Positions 17,005-25,128 of a stretch of 64,000 nt of DNA are shown here, in pieces. This stretch comes from Propionibacteriales bacterium (GTDB taxonomy: Bacteria; Actinomycetota; Actinomycetes; Propionibacteriales; Nocardioidaceae), in NCBI GenBank assembly GCA_026392465.1, contig JAPLCA010000015.1, positions 124,001-188,000 of the forward strand. Reading direction: 5' to 3'. Numbering within the stretch: the first letter of the stretch is position 1; the number at the start of each line of letters is the position of its first letter. The notes beneath the pieces are model-generated. The model worked only from the letters and a program-made list of their open reading frames with translations. It was not told where the DNA came from and did no database searches. The position numbers were made by a program, and so were the translations under genes.

Positions 17005-18087
17005 ATGACGATGAGTGTGACGAGGCAGGACGCGGCGGCCGAGGCCGACCGCGAAGGTCGACTCCCCGACGCGACGTACACGCGGCTCGTCGAGGACGGA
17101 TTCGCCCGGTGGTTCGTCCCGACGGACCGAGGCGGCGACGAGCGCAGCTTCGAGGACCTGCTCGAGGCCGTGAGCAGCCTGGGGGAGGACTGCACCTCGA
17201 CCGCGTGGATCGCCTCCCTGACGGCCTTCGGTGGACGCTACGTCCGATGTCTGTCTCCCCAGGCCCAGCAGGACGTCTGGGCCGGCGGTCCGGACGCCAG
17301 GGTCGTGGCCTCCATCAAGCCCCAGGGTCGGCTCCAGCAGGTCGACGGCGACATCGTGCTCGACGGGGTGTGGTCGTACGTCAGCGGTGTCGAGCAGAGC
17401 GACTGGGCCCTGTTGTCCACCCCGGGCGGACCGCCCGGCGCCGGACCCGCACCGATCATGGCGCTGGTGCCGAGGTCGGACTACTCGATCGTGGAGGACT
17501 GGTCGTCGTTCGGCATGCGGGCGACGGGCAGCCACTCCCTGCGGCTCGACGCCGTCCGGGTGCCGTCCCACCGCACTGCGCCTCGTGGGCCCGTGATGGC
17601 CGGGGTCCCCTGGGGGCGACCTGACCTGCCGGCGGTACCGAGCACGGCCGTCAACGGGATCACCTTCGTCGCTCCCGCGCTCGGGGCGGCGCGGGCGGCC
17701 CTGCGCGACGTGCTCCCCGCCCTGGCGGGCCCGGTCACCGGCCCGCGTGCGCTGAGCGTCCCGTCCTACCAGGTGGAGCACGCCCGGGCGTCGGCCGAGG
17801 TTGACGCCGCGGCGCTGCTGCTGCACCGCCTCGCCGTGGGAGCGGACGCAGGCCGGGCCGACCCTGCCACGGTGGCTCGCAGTCGCCGCGACGCGACGTA
17901 CGCCCTGGAGGTGCTGGTGACGGCTCTCGACCGCTGCCTGCGGGTCAGTGGCACGCGCGGCACCAGCCGGGGGACGTCCATCGAGCGACGCTGGCGTGAC
18001 GTGCACTCCATCGCGTCGCACGCGGTCATGCAGTTCGAGCCGGCTGCGGTCGAGCACACCGTGCTCCTCACCCAGGAGCCGGCGTGA
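17005..18087 (+). CDS. ActVA-ORF5-like two-component flavin monooxygenase
   Basis: This roughly 360-residue protein has the acyl-CoA dehydrogenase fold of group D flavin monooxygenases (HpaB/HsaA/ActVA-ORF5 relatives). An N-terminal helical part contains SLGEDCTSTAWIASL, the middle beta domain has GVWSYVSGVEQSDWALLS, and a four-helix C-terminal part ends with WRDVHSIASHAVMQFEP. Such enzymes take reduced flavin from a partner reductase to hydroxylate phenols; the reductase is at 18898. ATG 17005 fits the AAGGAG site at 16991-16996 better than the in-frame GTG at 16996. Desaturation of an acyl group is a less likely alternative. Confidence 0.82.
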   Translation: MTMSVTRQDAAAEADREGRLPDATYTRLVEDGFARWFVPTDRGGDERSFEDLLEAVSSLGEDCTSTAWIASLTAFGGRYVRCLSPQAQQDVWAGGPDARVVASIKPQGRLQQVDGDIVLDGVWSYVSGVEQSDWALLSTPGGPPGAGPAPIMALVPRSDYSIVEDWSSFGMRATGSHSLRLDAVRVPSHRTAPRGPVMAGVPWGRPDLPAVPSTAVNGITFVAPALGAARAALRDVLPALAGPVTGPRALSVPSYQVEHARASAEVDAAALLLHRLAVGADAGRADPATVARSRRDATYALEVLVTALDRCLRVSGTRGTSRGTSIERRWRDVHSIASHAVMQFEPAAVEHTVLLTQEPA

Positions 18088-18911
18088 TCGTCGTGACCGG
18101 TGCCACCGGGACGGTCGGACGCCACGTCGCGCGCGGGCTGCACGAGCGCGGACACGACGTCGTGGCCGTGTCCCGCGACCCTGACCGGGCTGCGAGCCTG
18201 CTGCCGTCGGGCGTCCGCCGCGCCACGGTCGATGACGTCGACTGGTCGGCGGCCGGAGGTCTGTTCGTCAACCAGGCCGCGTTCCCCGACGGCGTCGGGG
18301 ACCTGCTCGACGCGGCCGTGGCCAGGGGTCACGTCGAGCGGGTCGTGGCGCTCTCGACCTACACCGTCCTCGACGACGACCCACGCAACGCCATCGCGAC
18401 GAGGCACCGCGCGATGGAGTCGTGCGTCCGGGCTGCGGGGGTGGACTGGGTGCTGCCCCGCCCGGCCGGCGGCTTTGCGAGCACGGCGCTCGAGTGGTCG
18501 AAGGAGATCCGCGAGACCCGTACGGTGCAGGCGCCGTACGGCGACGCCGAGGGAGCGCCGATCCACGAGCAGGACATCGCCGACGTCTGCGTCGCCGGGT
18601 TCGAGGACGACACGCTCGTGGGGACCGCGCCGATGTTCAGCGGACCGGCCTCGCTGTCCTACCGCGAGCGGGCTCGCACCATCGGGGAGGTGCTCGGCGA
18701 GGCCGTCGAGTTCATCGAGCTCGACGACGCCGCGGCCCGCGAGCGGATGACGGCCGTCGGGGTGCCACCCCATGCCGTCGAGGCCCGGCTGAGGATGTTC
18801 GCCGCGCTGGTCGGCGTCCAGCACGAGGTGCACGACTCGGCCCCGTTCACCGGTCATGCGCCCCGGACCTTCCGCGACTGGGTCGAGGACCACCGCGATG
18901 CCTTCGCCTGA
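18084..18911 (+). CDS. NmrA-like NAD(P)-binding reductase
   Basis: This 275-residue atypical short-chain reductase opens with the nucleotide loop VVTGATGTVGRHVARGL and has a VVALSTYTVLDDDP strand-4 region and a PRPAGGFASTAL segment. It resembles NmrA/NAD(P)H-binding tailoring proteins, which often act as enoyl or keto reductases or as epimerases in polyketide clusters. The partial protein at 1-496 has the same fold. GTG 18084 overlaps the monooxygenase stop. The coding end overlaps the flavin reductase start by 14 bases. Confidence 0.82.
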   Translation: MIVVTGATGTVGRHVARGLHERGHDVVAVSRDPDRAASLLPSGVRRATVDDVDWSAAGGLFVNQAAFPDGVGDLLDAAVARGHVERVVALSTYTVLDDDPRNAIATRHRAMESCVRAAGVDWVLPRPAGGFASTALEWSKEIRETRTVQAPYGDAEGAPIHEQDIADVCVAGFEDDTLVGTAPMFSGPASLSYRERARTIGEVLGEAVEFIELDDAAARERMTAVGVPPHAVEARLRMFAALVGVQHEVHDSAPFTGHAPRTFRDWVEDHRDAFA

Positions 18912-19545
18912 GGTGCTGGTGCCGCGGCCGCCGGACGTCGTCGCGGGGACGCCGCGGGTGCTGCTGGTGGTCGGCAGCGGACGGTCGGGCCGCACCGGAT
19001 CGCGCGTGGGCCGGTGGACGGCCGACCGGCTGGCGCGGGTCCTGTCCTACGAGGTCCCGTGCGTCTACACCTCCGACCTCGGCCTCGCGGACCTGCCCGT
19101 CGAGCTGCTCTCCGAGCGCGAGCGTCGCCTCGTCGACCGGACGTCGCGGCTGCTGGCCTGGGCGACGTCGGTCGTGGTGGTGACACCGGAGTACAACCGC
19201 AGCTTCCCGGCCTCGCTCAAGGCCTTCATCGACGCCCACCGCGACGAGTGGGTGGCGACGCCCACGGCGTTCGTGAGCTACGGCGGAATCTCGCGTGGAC
19301 TCCGGGCGGTCGAGCAGCTCGGCTCCGTGCTCGGCGAGCTCCACGCCGTCCCCGTGCGCGACGGCGTCCCCCTGGACCCCGGCCAAGCGGCGGTACTCGA
19401 CGTCGAGGCGGACCAGGGCGGCGCCGAGGCCGGCTTCTCCCGGATGGTCGACCACCTGCTCTGGTGGGACGCCGCGCTCACGGCCGCGGTGCGGAGCTCT
19501 CCCCATCCCTCGTCCGCGACGGTGGGACGACGTCGATCAGGCTGA
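18898..19545 (+). CDS. NADPH-dependent FMN reductase
   Basis: This 215-residue flavodoxin-fold reductase has an N-terminal phosphate loop LLVVGSGRSGRTGSRVGR and the family signature VVVTPEYNRSFPASLKAFID, followed by SYGGISRGLRAVEQL. It most likely supplies reduced flavin to the monooxygenase at 17005. The system is analogous to ActVA-ORF5/ActVB, although ActVB itself is of a different fold. ATG 18898 is chosen because the in-frame upstream start lies deep in the preceding gene. The 3' end overlaps the convergent SARP gene by nine bases. Confidence 0.85.
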   Translation: MPSPEVLVPRPPDVVAGTPRVLLVVGSGRSGRTGSRVGRWTADRLARVLSYEVPCVYTSDLGLADLPVELLSERERRLVDRTSRLLAWATSVVVVTPEYNRSFPASLKAFIDAHRDEWVATPTAFVSYGGISRGLRAVEQLGSVLGELHAVPVRDGVPLDPGQAAVLDVEADQGGAEAGFSRMVDHLLWWDAALTAAVRSSPHPSSATVGRRRSG

Positions 19546-21234
19546 GCCGGCAGACGCAGGCTGCTCGGACGGGCTGGTCGGGCCCAGGCTGGGCGCGAGG
19601 CGCCGGGCGGTGGCTCGCACGAGGGGGTGCATCCGGAAGACCTGGTCGTCGACGGGCAGCAGCAGATGGCACTCGTCGAAGGCCATGCACGCGCGTCGCG
19701 CGTCCTGGTGGCCGCGTCCGAGTACCCGACGGATCGACTCGACCGTGATGATCTCGACCGGGCTGGCGGCGAGCTGCAGGAACTCCCTGCGGCGCTCGTC
19801 CTGCAGCTTCAGGACCGACTCCGCCAACGTGTCGAACAAGTCGATCCCCGGTGCCTCGACGTCCAGGACGTCGGGCACCTCGTCGTTGAGCCAGGCCTTG
19901 CAGTCCCGCATGGACGCGGACAGCACCTGCGCGCACGCGAGCCGGAGCCCGAGGGGCAGGTGCCCCGCCCACTCGACGAGCCCGGCGAGCGTCTTCGGGG
20001 TCAGGTAGGGCGCCCTGCCGTCGAGGTAGGTCGTCAGGATCTCCAAGCAGGTCTCGGACGACGGTGGCGCGAGGCGTACGTGCTTGGCGCCCGCCAGGGC
20101 GCCGAGGAGCCGGCGGGAGGTGACGAGCATGGCGGCGTGCGGTGACGTCGGCACGAGCTCCGAGACCGCTCGCGTGCTGGAGGCGTTGTCGGCGACCACG
20201 AGAAGGGCCCGGTCGCGGGTGCGTGCTCGCCACATCGCCAGTCGCGCCGACGGCGAGCTCGGGATGTCGGACTCCTCGCAGCCGAGCTGGACCAGCAGCG
20301 ACGCGACGGCTGCGTGCGTCGGCATCGCGTCACGTCCCGGCGTGTAGCCCAGCAGGTCGATGAACAGCACGCCGTCCGGATAGCGGTGCTGGACCTCGTA
20401 GGCCGTGCGGACGGCAAGGGCGGACTTGCCGACCCCGGCCATGCCGGAGAGGGCCACGATGTCGGTCGTGGACCCCGTGCTCGGATCGAGTCCGGCGATC
20501 GCCTCGCGCAGCTCGTCGGTGCGACCACGGAAGTCGCGCACGTCGCGGGGCAGGGAGGAGTGGCGCACGGACGGGGGCTCGAGCGCGATGCCCGCGGGCT
20601 CGCGCGAGGTCGTCGTCCTGGTGTTCAGGACCTGCCGACACTCCGCCAGCAGGTCCTGGGCGTCGAGGGAGTCGGCGTAGAAGGACTGCGCCTGGAGGAC
20701 GTAGTGGCGTGCCTGGAGCCCGATCCCCGACTCGGCGAAGGTCCGTGACATGGCGAGGAGGAAGAGGACGTGCTCGTGCCTGAGAGCCTCGATGTCGGCC
20801 TCGGCGCCGTGCGGCACGCTGCCGGTGACCGGGGAGCCTCGCCAGAGACGGGCGGCACGGTGGAAGTCCTCGATCTGACGGTCCTCGAGGGTGCCCCTGC
20901 TGGGAAGGGCGCCCGACAGCGCCCGGAAGCGCAGGACGTCGGACTCCGTGGCGCCCACGCTCAGCCGGTAGCCGCCCGCCGTCGTCTTGACGACCTCCCA
21001 GGAGTCCGTCGCCAGCAGGCGCAGCGAGGAGACGAGCTTGCGCACCTGCTGCTCCGCGGTCGCGGGTGGCCGCTCTCCCCAGGCTCCGGCGACCAGGTCC
21101 TCCATCGCGACGGACTCGTCAGGACGGAGCGCTAGACGTGACAGGATCCGGCGCGCCACCGGTCCGCCGAAGCTGACTGCTCGGCCGCTGGCCCTCAGCT
21201 CGAGTGGACCGAGCGCGTTGACCGCGAGATCCAT
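19537..21234 (-). CDS. SARP-family activator with NB-ARC domain
   Basis: This 565-residue regulator has an N-terminal OmpR-like winged helix (residues 1-95, with EQQVRKLVSSLR), a bacterial transcriptional activation domain (about 96-245) and an NB-ARC ATPase module. The Walker A loop GMAGVGKSAL is at residues 264-273 and the Walker B-like strand is ALLVVADN. There is no long TPR tail, so it is between the small ActII-ORF4 type and the large AfsR type. It probably activates the cluster through 11-bp-spaced heptamers such as those at 568-626. ATG 21234 has a GGGGGGAAG site just upstream; the longer open frame is not homologous. Confidence 0.9.
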   Translation of the reverse strand: MDLAVNALGPLELRASGRAVSFGGPVARRILSRLALRPDESVAMEDLVAGAWGERPPATAEQQVRKLVSSLRLLATDSWEVVKTTAGGYRLSVGATESDVLRFRALSGALPSRGTLEDRQIEDFHRAARLWRGSPVTGSVPHGAEADIEALRHEHVLFLLAMSRTFAESGIGLQARHYVLQAQSFYADSLDAQDLLAECRQVLNTRTTTSREPAGIALEPPSVRHSSLPRDVRDFRGRTDELREAIAGLDPSTGSTTDIVALSGMAGVGKSALAVRTAYEVQHRYPDGVLFIDLLGYTPGRDAMPTHAAVASLLVQLGCEESDIPSSPSARLAMWRARTRDRALLVVADNASSTRAVSELVPTSPHAAMLVTSRRLLGALAGAKHVRLAPPSSETCLEILTTYLDGRAPYLTPKTLAGLVEWAGHLPLGLRLACAQVLSASMRDCKAWLNDEVPDVLDVEAPGIDLFDTLAESVLKLQDERRREFLQLAASPVEIITVESIRRVLGRGHQDARRACMAFDECHLLLPVDDQVFRMHPLVRATARRLAPSLGPTSPSEQPASAGSA

Positions 21235-21381
21235 GCTTCCCCCCGGGACGGTGAACTCGTCGTCGGCCTCGACGCCGGCGGGCGGGACGGACGGACGGAC
21301 CGTCGCCTCGCCCGCCGATACGAGGCACACGCGTGAGACTAAGGTGTACAGTTGTTGCTGTCCATGGAAGCGGGAACCTTC

Positions 21382-22278
21382 ATGACCAAATCCGGTGAAA
21401 TTTCCAGTTCGGCCGGTGAACGCCCGGTGGCGCACCTGTTCGCGGGTCAGGGAGCGCAGCGCGTGGGCATGGGGGCGTCCGACCTGGAACGGTGGCCAGA
21501 ACGCGTGGAGGCTGCCTCCGACCTGCTCGGGTACTCCGTGCGGAGCCGATGTCTGGAGGGTCCCGCCGACCTGCTGGCCTCTACCGACGTCACGCAACCG
21601 CTGCTCTACGTCGTGGAGTGCCTCTCCTTCGACACCTGGCGCGCCGAGGGGGCCGAGAGGGAGACCGTGCTCGCGGGCCACAGCCTCGGGGAGTTCGCCG
21701 CCCTCTACGCGGCAGGTGCCTACGCCTTCGTCGAGGGGCTGCGCGTGGTGAGGGAGCGGGGCCGGCTCATGAAGGCTGCCGCCAACGGCGCGATGGCGGC
21801 GGTGGCACGCGTCCCCGTCGAGGACGTGCAGGCCCTCGTCGCCGAGGGCGTCGCGCCTGGGCTGGAGGTCGCCAACATCAACGCGCCCACCCAGTGCGTC
21901 GTGTCGGGACCCCCGCACGCGGTCGCCGACGAGGGCCTGGCCGCGCGGATCGCCGCGCTTGGCGGACGTCTCGTCAGGCTCAAGGTCGGCGGGGCGTTCC
22001 ACTCCTCCCTGATGCTCGACGCCCAGCAGCAGTTCGCGACGTTCCTCGCCGGAGTGGAGCTCGCTCCTCTAGGCGCCACGGTGCTGTCGAACGTGACGGG
22101 CGAGCCGATGCCCAGCACGGGATACCGCGAGCTGCTCGTCCGTCAGCTGGCCTCACCCGTGCAGTGGCGGGCCTGCTGCACGTGGCTGCGCCGGGCCGGG
22201 ATCGAGGACGGCGACGTCGTCGAGCACGGTCCCGGCAGCACGCTGACCAAGCTCTACCAGCAGAACGGGGCCGCCTGA
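21382..22278 (+). CDS. Acyltransferase (AT 3), FabD-like
   Basis: This roughly 298-residue acyltransferase has an N-terminal HLFAGQGAQRVGMG motif, its nucleophile in AGHSLGEFAALYAAG (about Ser101) and a catalytic His in GGAFHSSLM. It is shorter than the other two. AGQGAQ and FHSSLM resemble the FabD/discrete AT group used for malonyl loading. The start is uncertain: ATG 21382 follows GCGGGAACC and ATG 21364 is in the same frame, while a TTG at 21352 is unlikely. It diverges from the SARP gene across about 150 bp, with a TAAGGT -10-like hexamer at 21340-21345. Confidence 0.85.
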   Translation: MTKSGEISSSAGERPVAHLFAGQGAQRVGMGASDLERWPERVEAASDLLGYSVRSRCLEGPADLLASTDVTQPLLYVVECLSFDTWRAEGAERETVLAGHSLGEFAALYAAGAYAFVEGLRVVRERGRLMKAAANGAMAAVARVPVEDVQALVAEGVAPGLEVANINAPTQCVVSGPPHAVADEGLAARIAALGGRLVRLKVGGAFHSSLMLDAQQQFATFLAGVELAPLGATVLSNVTGEPMPSTGYRELLVRQLASPVQWRACCTWLRRAGIEDGDVVEHGPGSTLTKLYQQNGAA

Positions 22279-22504
22279 GGCGCGTACGCCCCAGTGCTGC
22301 GGGCTCGTCGGGCCGCGGAGAGGACTGGCCCGGGAGCTCGGCGTGGAGGTGAGCGGTCCCGGTCACGCGGTCTGGACTTTCCCGACTGACGTCTCGGGCG
22401 GGGCGCATGTGCTCCCGAGAGCGGTGTCGATCCCGGCGGCCTCGCACCGGCGGACGTCGGCCCAGTCGCTCGGGCGGAATTCACGGACGTCGACCGTCGT
22501 CCTG

Positions 22505-22864
22505 TCAGGCCGTCGTGGGAGTCCGCAGGATGTCGGCCAGTCCGTCGAGCGCACCCGGGACGAGGGCGTAGAAGGACCAGGTCCCGCGCTTGGAGCGGGT
22601 GAGCAGGCCAGCATCGACGAGGACCTTGAGGTGGTGCGAGACGGTCGGCTGGGAGAGGTTGACGGGCTCGGTGAGGTCGCAGACGCACGCCTCGGCGCCT
22701 TCGTGCGCAGCCACCAGCGAGAGCAGGCGAAGACGCGTCGGGTCCGCGATGGCCTTGAACTTCACCGACAGGGCAGCGGCGTTCTCAGGGCTCAGTGCGT
22801 CGCGGACGATCGGGGCGCAGCAGATCTCTGCGGTCGTATCGAGGACGGGGAGCGAAGTGGCCAT
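22505..22864 (-). CDS. arsR: ArsR-type arsenic-responsive repressor
   Basis: This 119-residue winged-helix repressor has the recognition helix NLSQPTVSHHLKVLVDAGLL preceded by EACVCDL, the metalloid-binding CxC of classic ArsR proteins. A second cysteine pair, EICCAP, lies near the N-terminus and may join the site. It is divergent from the transporter gene across 108 bp. The dyad at 22923-22948 is its probable operator. Release by arsenite would induce the operon and arsR itself. Confidence 0.93.
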   Translation of the reverse strand: MATSLPVLDTTAEICCAPIVRDALSPENAAALSVKFKAIADPTRLRLLSLVAAHEGAEACVCDLTEPVNLSQPTVSHHLKVLVDAGLLTRSKRGTWSFYALVPGALDGLADILRTPTTA

Positions 22865-22885
22865 GGCACTAGTATGTCCTATGCA

Positions 22886-22948
22886 TTGACATCCGTCGAT
22901 GGACTGCTACGGTCCTTGCATAGACGCTCATCAATCAAGATGAACGTC
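22886..22948 (+). promoter_or_regulatory. ars operon promoter and ArsR operator dyad
   Basis: TTGACA at 22886-22891 and TACGGT at 22908-22913, 16 bp apart, form a plausible sigma-70-type promoter for acr3. Just downstream, GACG-C-TCATC-AATCAA-GATGA-A-CGTC at 22923-22948 is a 26-bp dyad with two perfectly paired blocks. A dyad overlapping the expected transcription start is where an ArsR repressor would block initiation. Confidence 0.65.
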
Positions 22949-22972
22949 GAGTGAACGGGATCGAGGAGTTCA

Positions 22973-24070
22973 GTGAGCGACGCAGTGCACGAGAAGCCGG
23001 TCGGCAGCAGCGAGGACGCCGTGGTGGCTCGGCTCTCCCGCCTGGACCGCTTCCTACCGGTCTGGATCGTGCTGGCCATGGCTGCCGGACTCCTGCTCGG
23101 CCGGTTCTGGCCGGACCTGACCGAGGCCCTCGACGCCTTCAAGGTCGGGTCGGTGTCCGTGCCGATCGCCATCGGGCTCCTCGTCATGATGTATCCGGTA
23201 CTGGCCAAGGTTCGCTACAGCGAGACCGCCCGCGTCACCGGAGATCGTCGCCTCCTCGCCGCCTCGCTGGTGCTGAACTGGCTGATCGGCCCGGCACTGA
23301 TGTTCGCGCTGGCCTGGATGCTGCTGCCCGACCTGCCCGAGTACCGCACGGGCCTGATCATCGTCGGCCTCGCCCGCTGCATCGCCATGGTCCTCATCTG
23401 GAACGACCTGGCTTGTGGTGACCGCGAGGCCGCGGCAGTGCTGGTGGCGATCAACTCCGTCTTCCAGGTCATCGCCTTCGCCGCCCTCGGCTGGTTCTAC
23501 CTCCAGACCCTCCCCGGCTGGCTCGGACTCTCCACGACCAGCGCCGACTTCTCCGTCTGGGCCATCACCGTCAGCGTCCTGGTCTTCCTCGGCATCCCCC
23601 TGCTCGCAGGCTTCGCCACCCGACAGATCGGCGAGCGAGCCAAGGGCCGCGACTGGTACGAGAACACCTTCCTGCCCCGACTCGGACCCTGGGCCCTCTA
23701 CGGGCTGCTCTTCACCATCGTCCTGCTCTTCGCACTCCAGGGCGAAGCGATCACGAACGCCCCCTGGGACGTCGTGCGGATTGCCATCCCACTGCTTGCC
23801 TACTTCGCCATCACCTTCACGCTCGGCATGCTCATCGGGCGTGGCCTCGGGCTCGGGTACGCCAAGACCGCCACCCTCGCCTTCACCGCCGCGGGCAACA
23901 ACTTCGAGCTCGCCATCGCCGTCGCCATCGGCACCTTCGGCATCACCTCCGGCCAGGCCCTCGCCGGGGTCGTCGGACCCCTCATTGAGGTGCCCGTCCT
24001 CGTCGGCCTCGTCTACGTGTCCCTCTGGGCGCGCAAGTACTTCACCACCCCCGAAGGAGTCCGGTCATGA
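22973..24070 (+). CDS. acr3: Arsenite efflux permease Acr3
   Basis: This 365-residue integral membrane protein has about ten hydrophobic segments and belongs to the BART-superfamily arsenite/H+ antiporters. The conserved cysteine is in GLARCIAMVLIWNDLACGD and the second signature is FTAAGNNFELAIAVAIG. It exports arsenite made by the two reductases encoded downstream. GTG 22973 follows GAGGAG at 22963-22968. The stop overlaps the next gene by four bases. Confidence 0.95.
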   Translation: MSDAVHEKPVGSSEDAVVARLSRLDRFLPVWIVLAMAAGLLLGRFWPDLTEALDAFKVGSVSVPIAIGLLVMMYPVLAKVRYSETARVTGDRRLLAASLVLNWLIGPALMFALAWMLLPDLPEYRTGLIIVGLARCIAMVLIWNDLACGDREAAAVLVAINSVFQVIAFAALGWFYLQTLPGWLGLSTTSADFSVWAITVSVLVFLGIPLLAGFATRQIGERAKGRDWYENTFLPRLGPWALYGLLFTIVLLFALQGEAITNAPWDVVRIAIPLLAYFAITFTLGMLIGRGLGLGYAKTATLAFTAAGNNFELAIAVAIGTFGITSGQALAGVVGPLIEVPVLVGLVYVSLWARKYFTTPEGVRS

Positions 24071-24690
24071 CCACCACCGACACGCAGCCACTCGACACGC
24101 AGGGCATCGTCGAAGAACTGACCTACGCCTTCGACGGCGTCTTCACCTCCGACGAGGTGACCACCGCCGTGCACGATGCCCGCTCGGCGCTGGAGCCGAC
24201 CGCCACGGTCCGCACCTACCTGCCCGTGCTCGTCAAGCGCTACGCGAGGGAGTTGCTGACCGCAGGTGCACAGGCCGACGGTCGCCTCGCCAAGACCGTG
24301 CCCGAGGTCCTGTTCGTGTGCGTGCAGAACGCCGGCCGCTCCCAGATCGCCGCCGCGCTCACCGAGCACCTCGCTCCCGGCAAGATCCACGTCCGCTCTG
24401 CCGGATCGGCGCCCACCGGCGAGCTCAACCCCCTGGCCGTCGACGTCCTCGCCGAACGCGGGATCACGCTCACCGAGGCCTACCCCAAGCCGCTGACGGA
24501 CACGGTCCTCCACGCCGCCGACATCATCATCACGATGGGCTGCGGCGACACCTGCCCCATCTTCCCCGGCAAGCGCTACGAGGACTGGGACGTCGCCGAC
24601 CCGGACGGGAAGACCCTCGACGAGGTCCGCGACATCCGCGACGACATCCAAGGCCGCGTCACCACCCTGCTGCGCGACCTCGACCTCTGA
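24067..24690 (+). CDS. arsC: Arsenate reductase with N-terminal helical domain
   Basis: This 207-residue protein has a predicted three-helix domain (residues 1-75, including VHDARSALEPTATVRTYLP) followed by a low-molecular-weight phosphatase-fold arsenate reductase. The active loop is VCVQNAGRSQIAAAL, the CX5R(S) site. The resolving-type cysteines lie in TMGCGDTCPIFPGKRYEDW. Similar N-terminally extended reductases are known in Corynebacterium. It reduces arsenate to arsenite for Acr3. Electrons may come from thioredoxin or mycothiol, which the sequence does not decide. Confidence 0.92.
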   Translation: MTTTDTQPLDTQGIVEELTYAFDGVFTSDEVTTAVHDARSALEPTATVRTYLPVLVKRYARELLTAGAQADGRLAKTVPEVLFVCVQNAGRSQIAAALTEHLAPGKIHVRSAGSAPTGELNPLAVDVLAERGITLTEAYPKPLTDTVLHAADIIITMGCGDTCPIFPGKRYEDWDVADPDGKTLDEVRDIRDDIQGRVTTLLRDLDL

Positions 24691-24703
24691 GACCAGGAGA
24701 ATC

Positions 24704-25120
24704 ATGACCAAGCCCACCGTCCTCTTCGTCTGCGTCCACAACGCCGGCCGCTCCCAGATGGCCGCCGGTTTCCTCAGGGAGCTCTCCGCGGGCAGCATCG
24801 AGGTCCTCTCCGCAGGCTCCATGCCCGGCGACCAGATCAACCCCGTCGCCGTCGAGGCCATGGCCGAGGTCGGCATCGACATCGCAGGGGAGCAGCCGAA
24901 GAAGCTCTCCACCGAGGCCGTCCAGGCGTCCGACGTCGTCATCACCATTGGCTGCGGCGACGAGTGCCCGTACTTCCCGGGCAAGCGCTACGAGGACTGG
25001 GAGTTGACCGATCCCGCTGGCAAGGGCATCGAGACCGTCCGCGAGGTGCGTGACGAGATCAAGACCCGGATCGAGTCGCTCATCGAGTCCCTGCGTCCCG
25101 TCCCCGCCGAAGAGAACTGA
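24704..25120 (+). CDS. arsC: Arsenate reductase, single domain
   Basis: This 138-residue arsenate reductase of the low-molecular-weight phosphatase fold has the active loop VCVHNAGRSQMAAGF and the downstream cysteines in TIGCGDECPYFPGKRYEDW. It is very similar to the C-terminal part of the preceding gene, so the pair probably arose by duplication and the first copy has the extra helical domain. It is 13 bases downstream of that gene, with a GGAGAA ribosome site. Confidence 0.93.
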   Translation: MTKPTVLFVCVHNAGRSQMAAGFLRELSAGSIEVLSAGSMPGDQINPVAVEAMAEVGIDIAGEQPKKLSTEAVQASDVVITIGCGDECPYFPGKRYEDWELTDPAGKGIETVREVRDEIKTRIESLIESLRPVPAEEN

Positions 25121-25128
25121 TCACGGAC

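Noticed and set aside
15054-17195. 713-residue open frame antisense to the BBE oxidase
   Set aside because: It has no recognisable domain, spans two real genes and a promoter region, and is rich in Arg/Asp/Gly as shadow frames are.
21352-21363. TTG at 21352 as the start of the third acyltransferase
   Set aside because: It has no ribosome site at proper spacing, and two in-frame ATGs follow closely.
22279-22504. Short frames between the third acyltransferase and arsR
   Set aside because: All are out of register with any family and overlap the ends of real genes; the gap appears to be a non-coding boundary.
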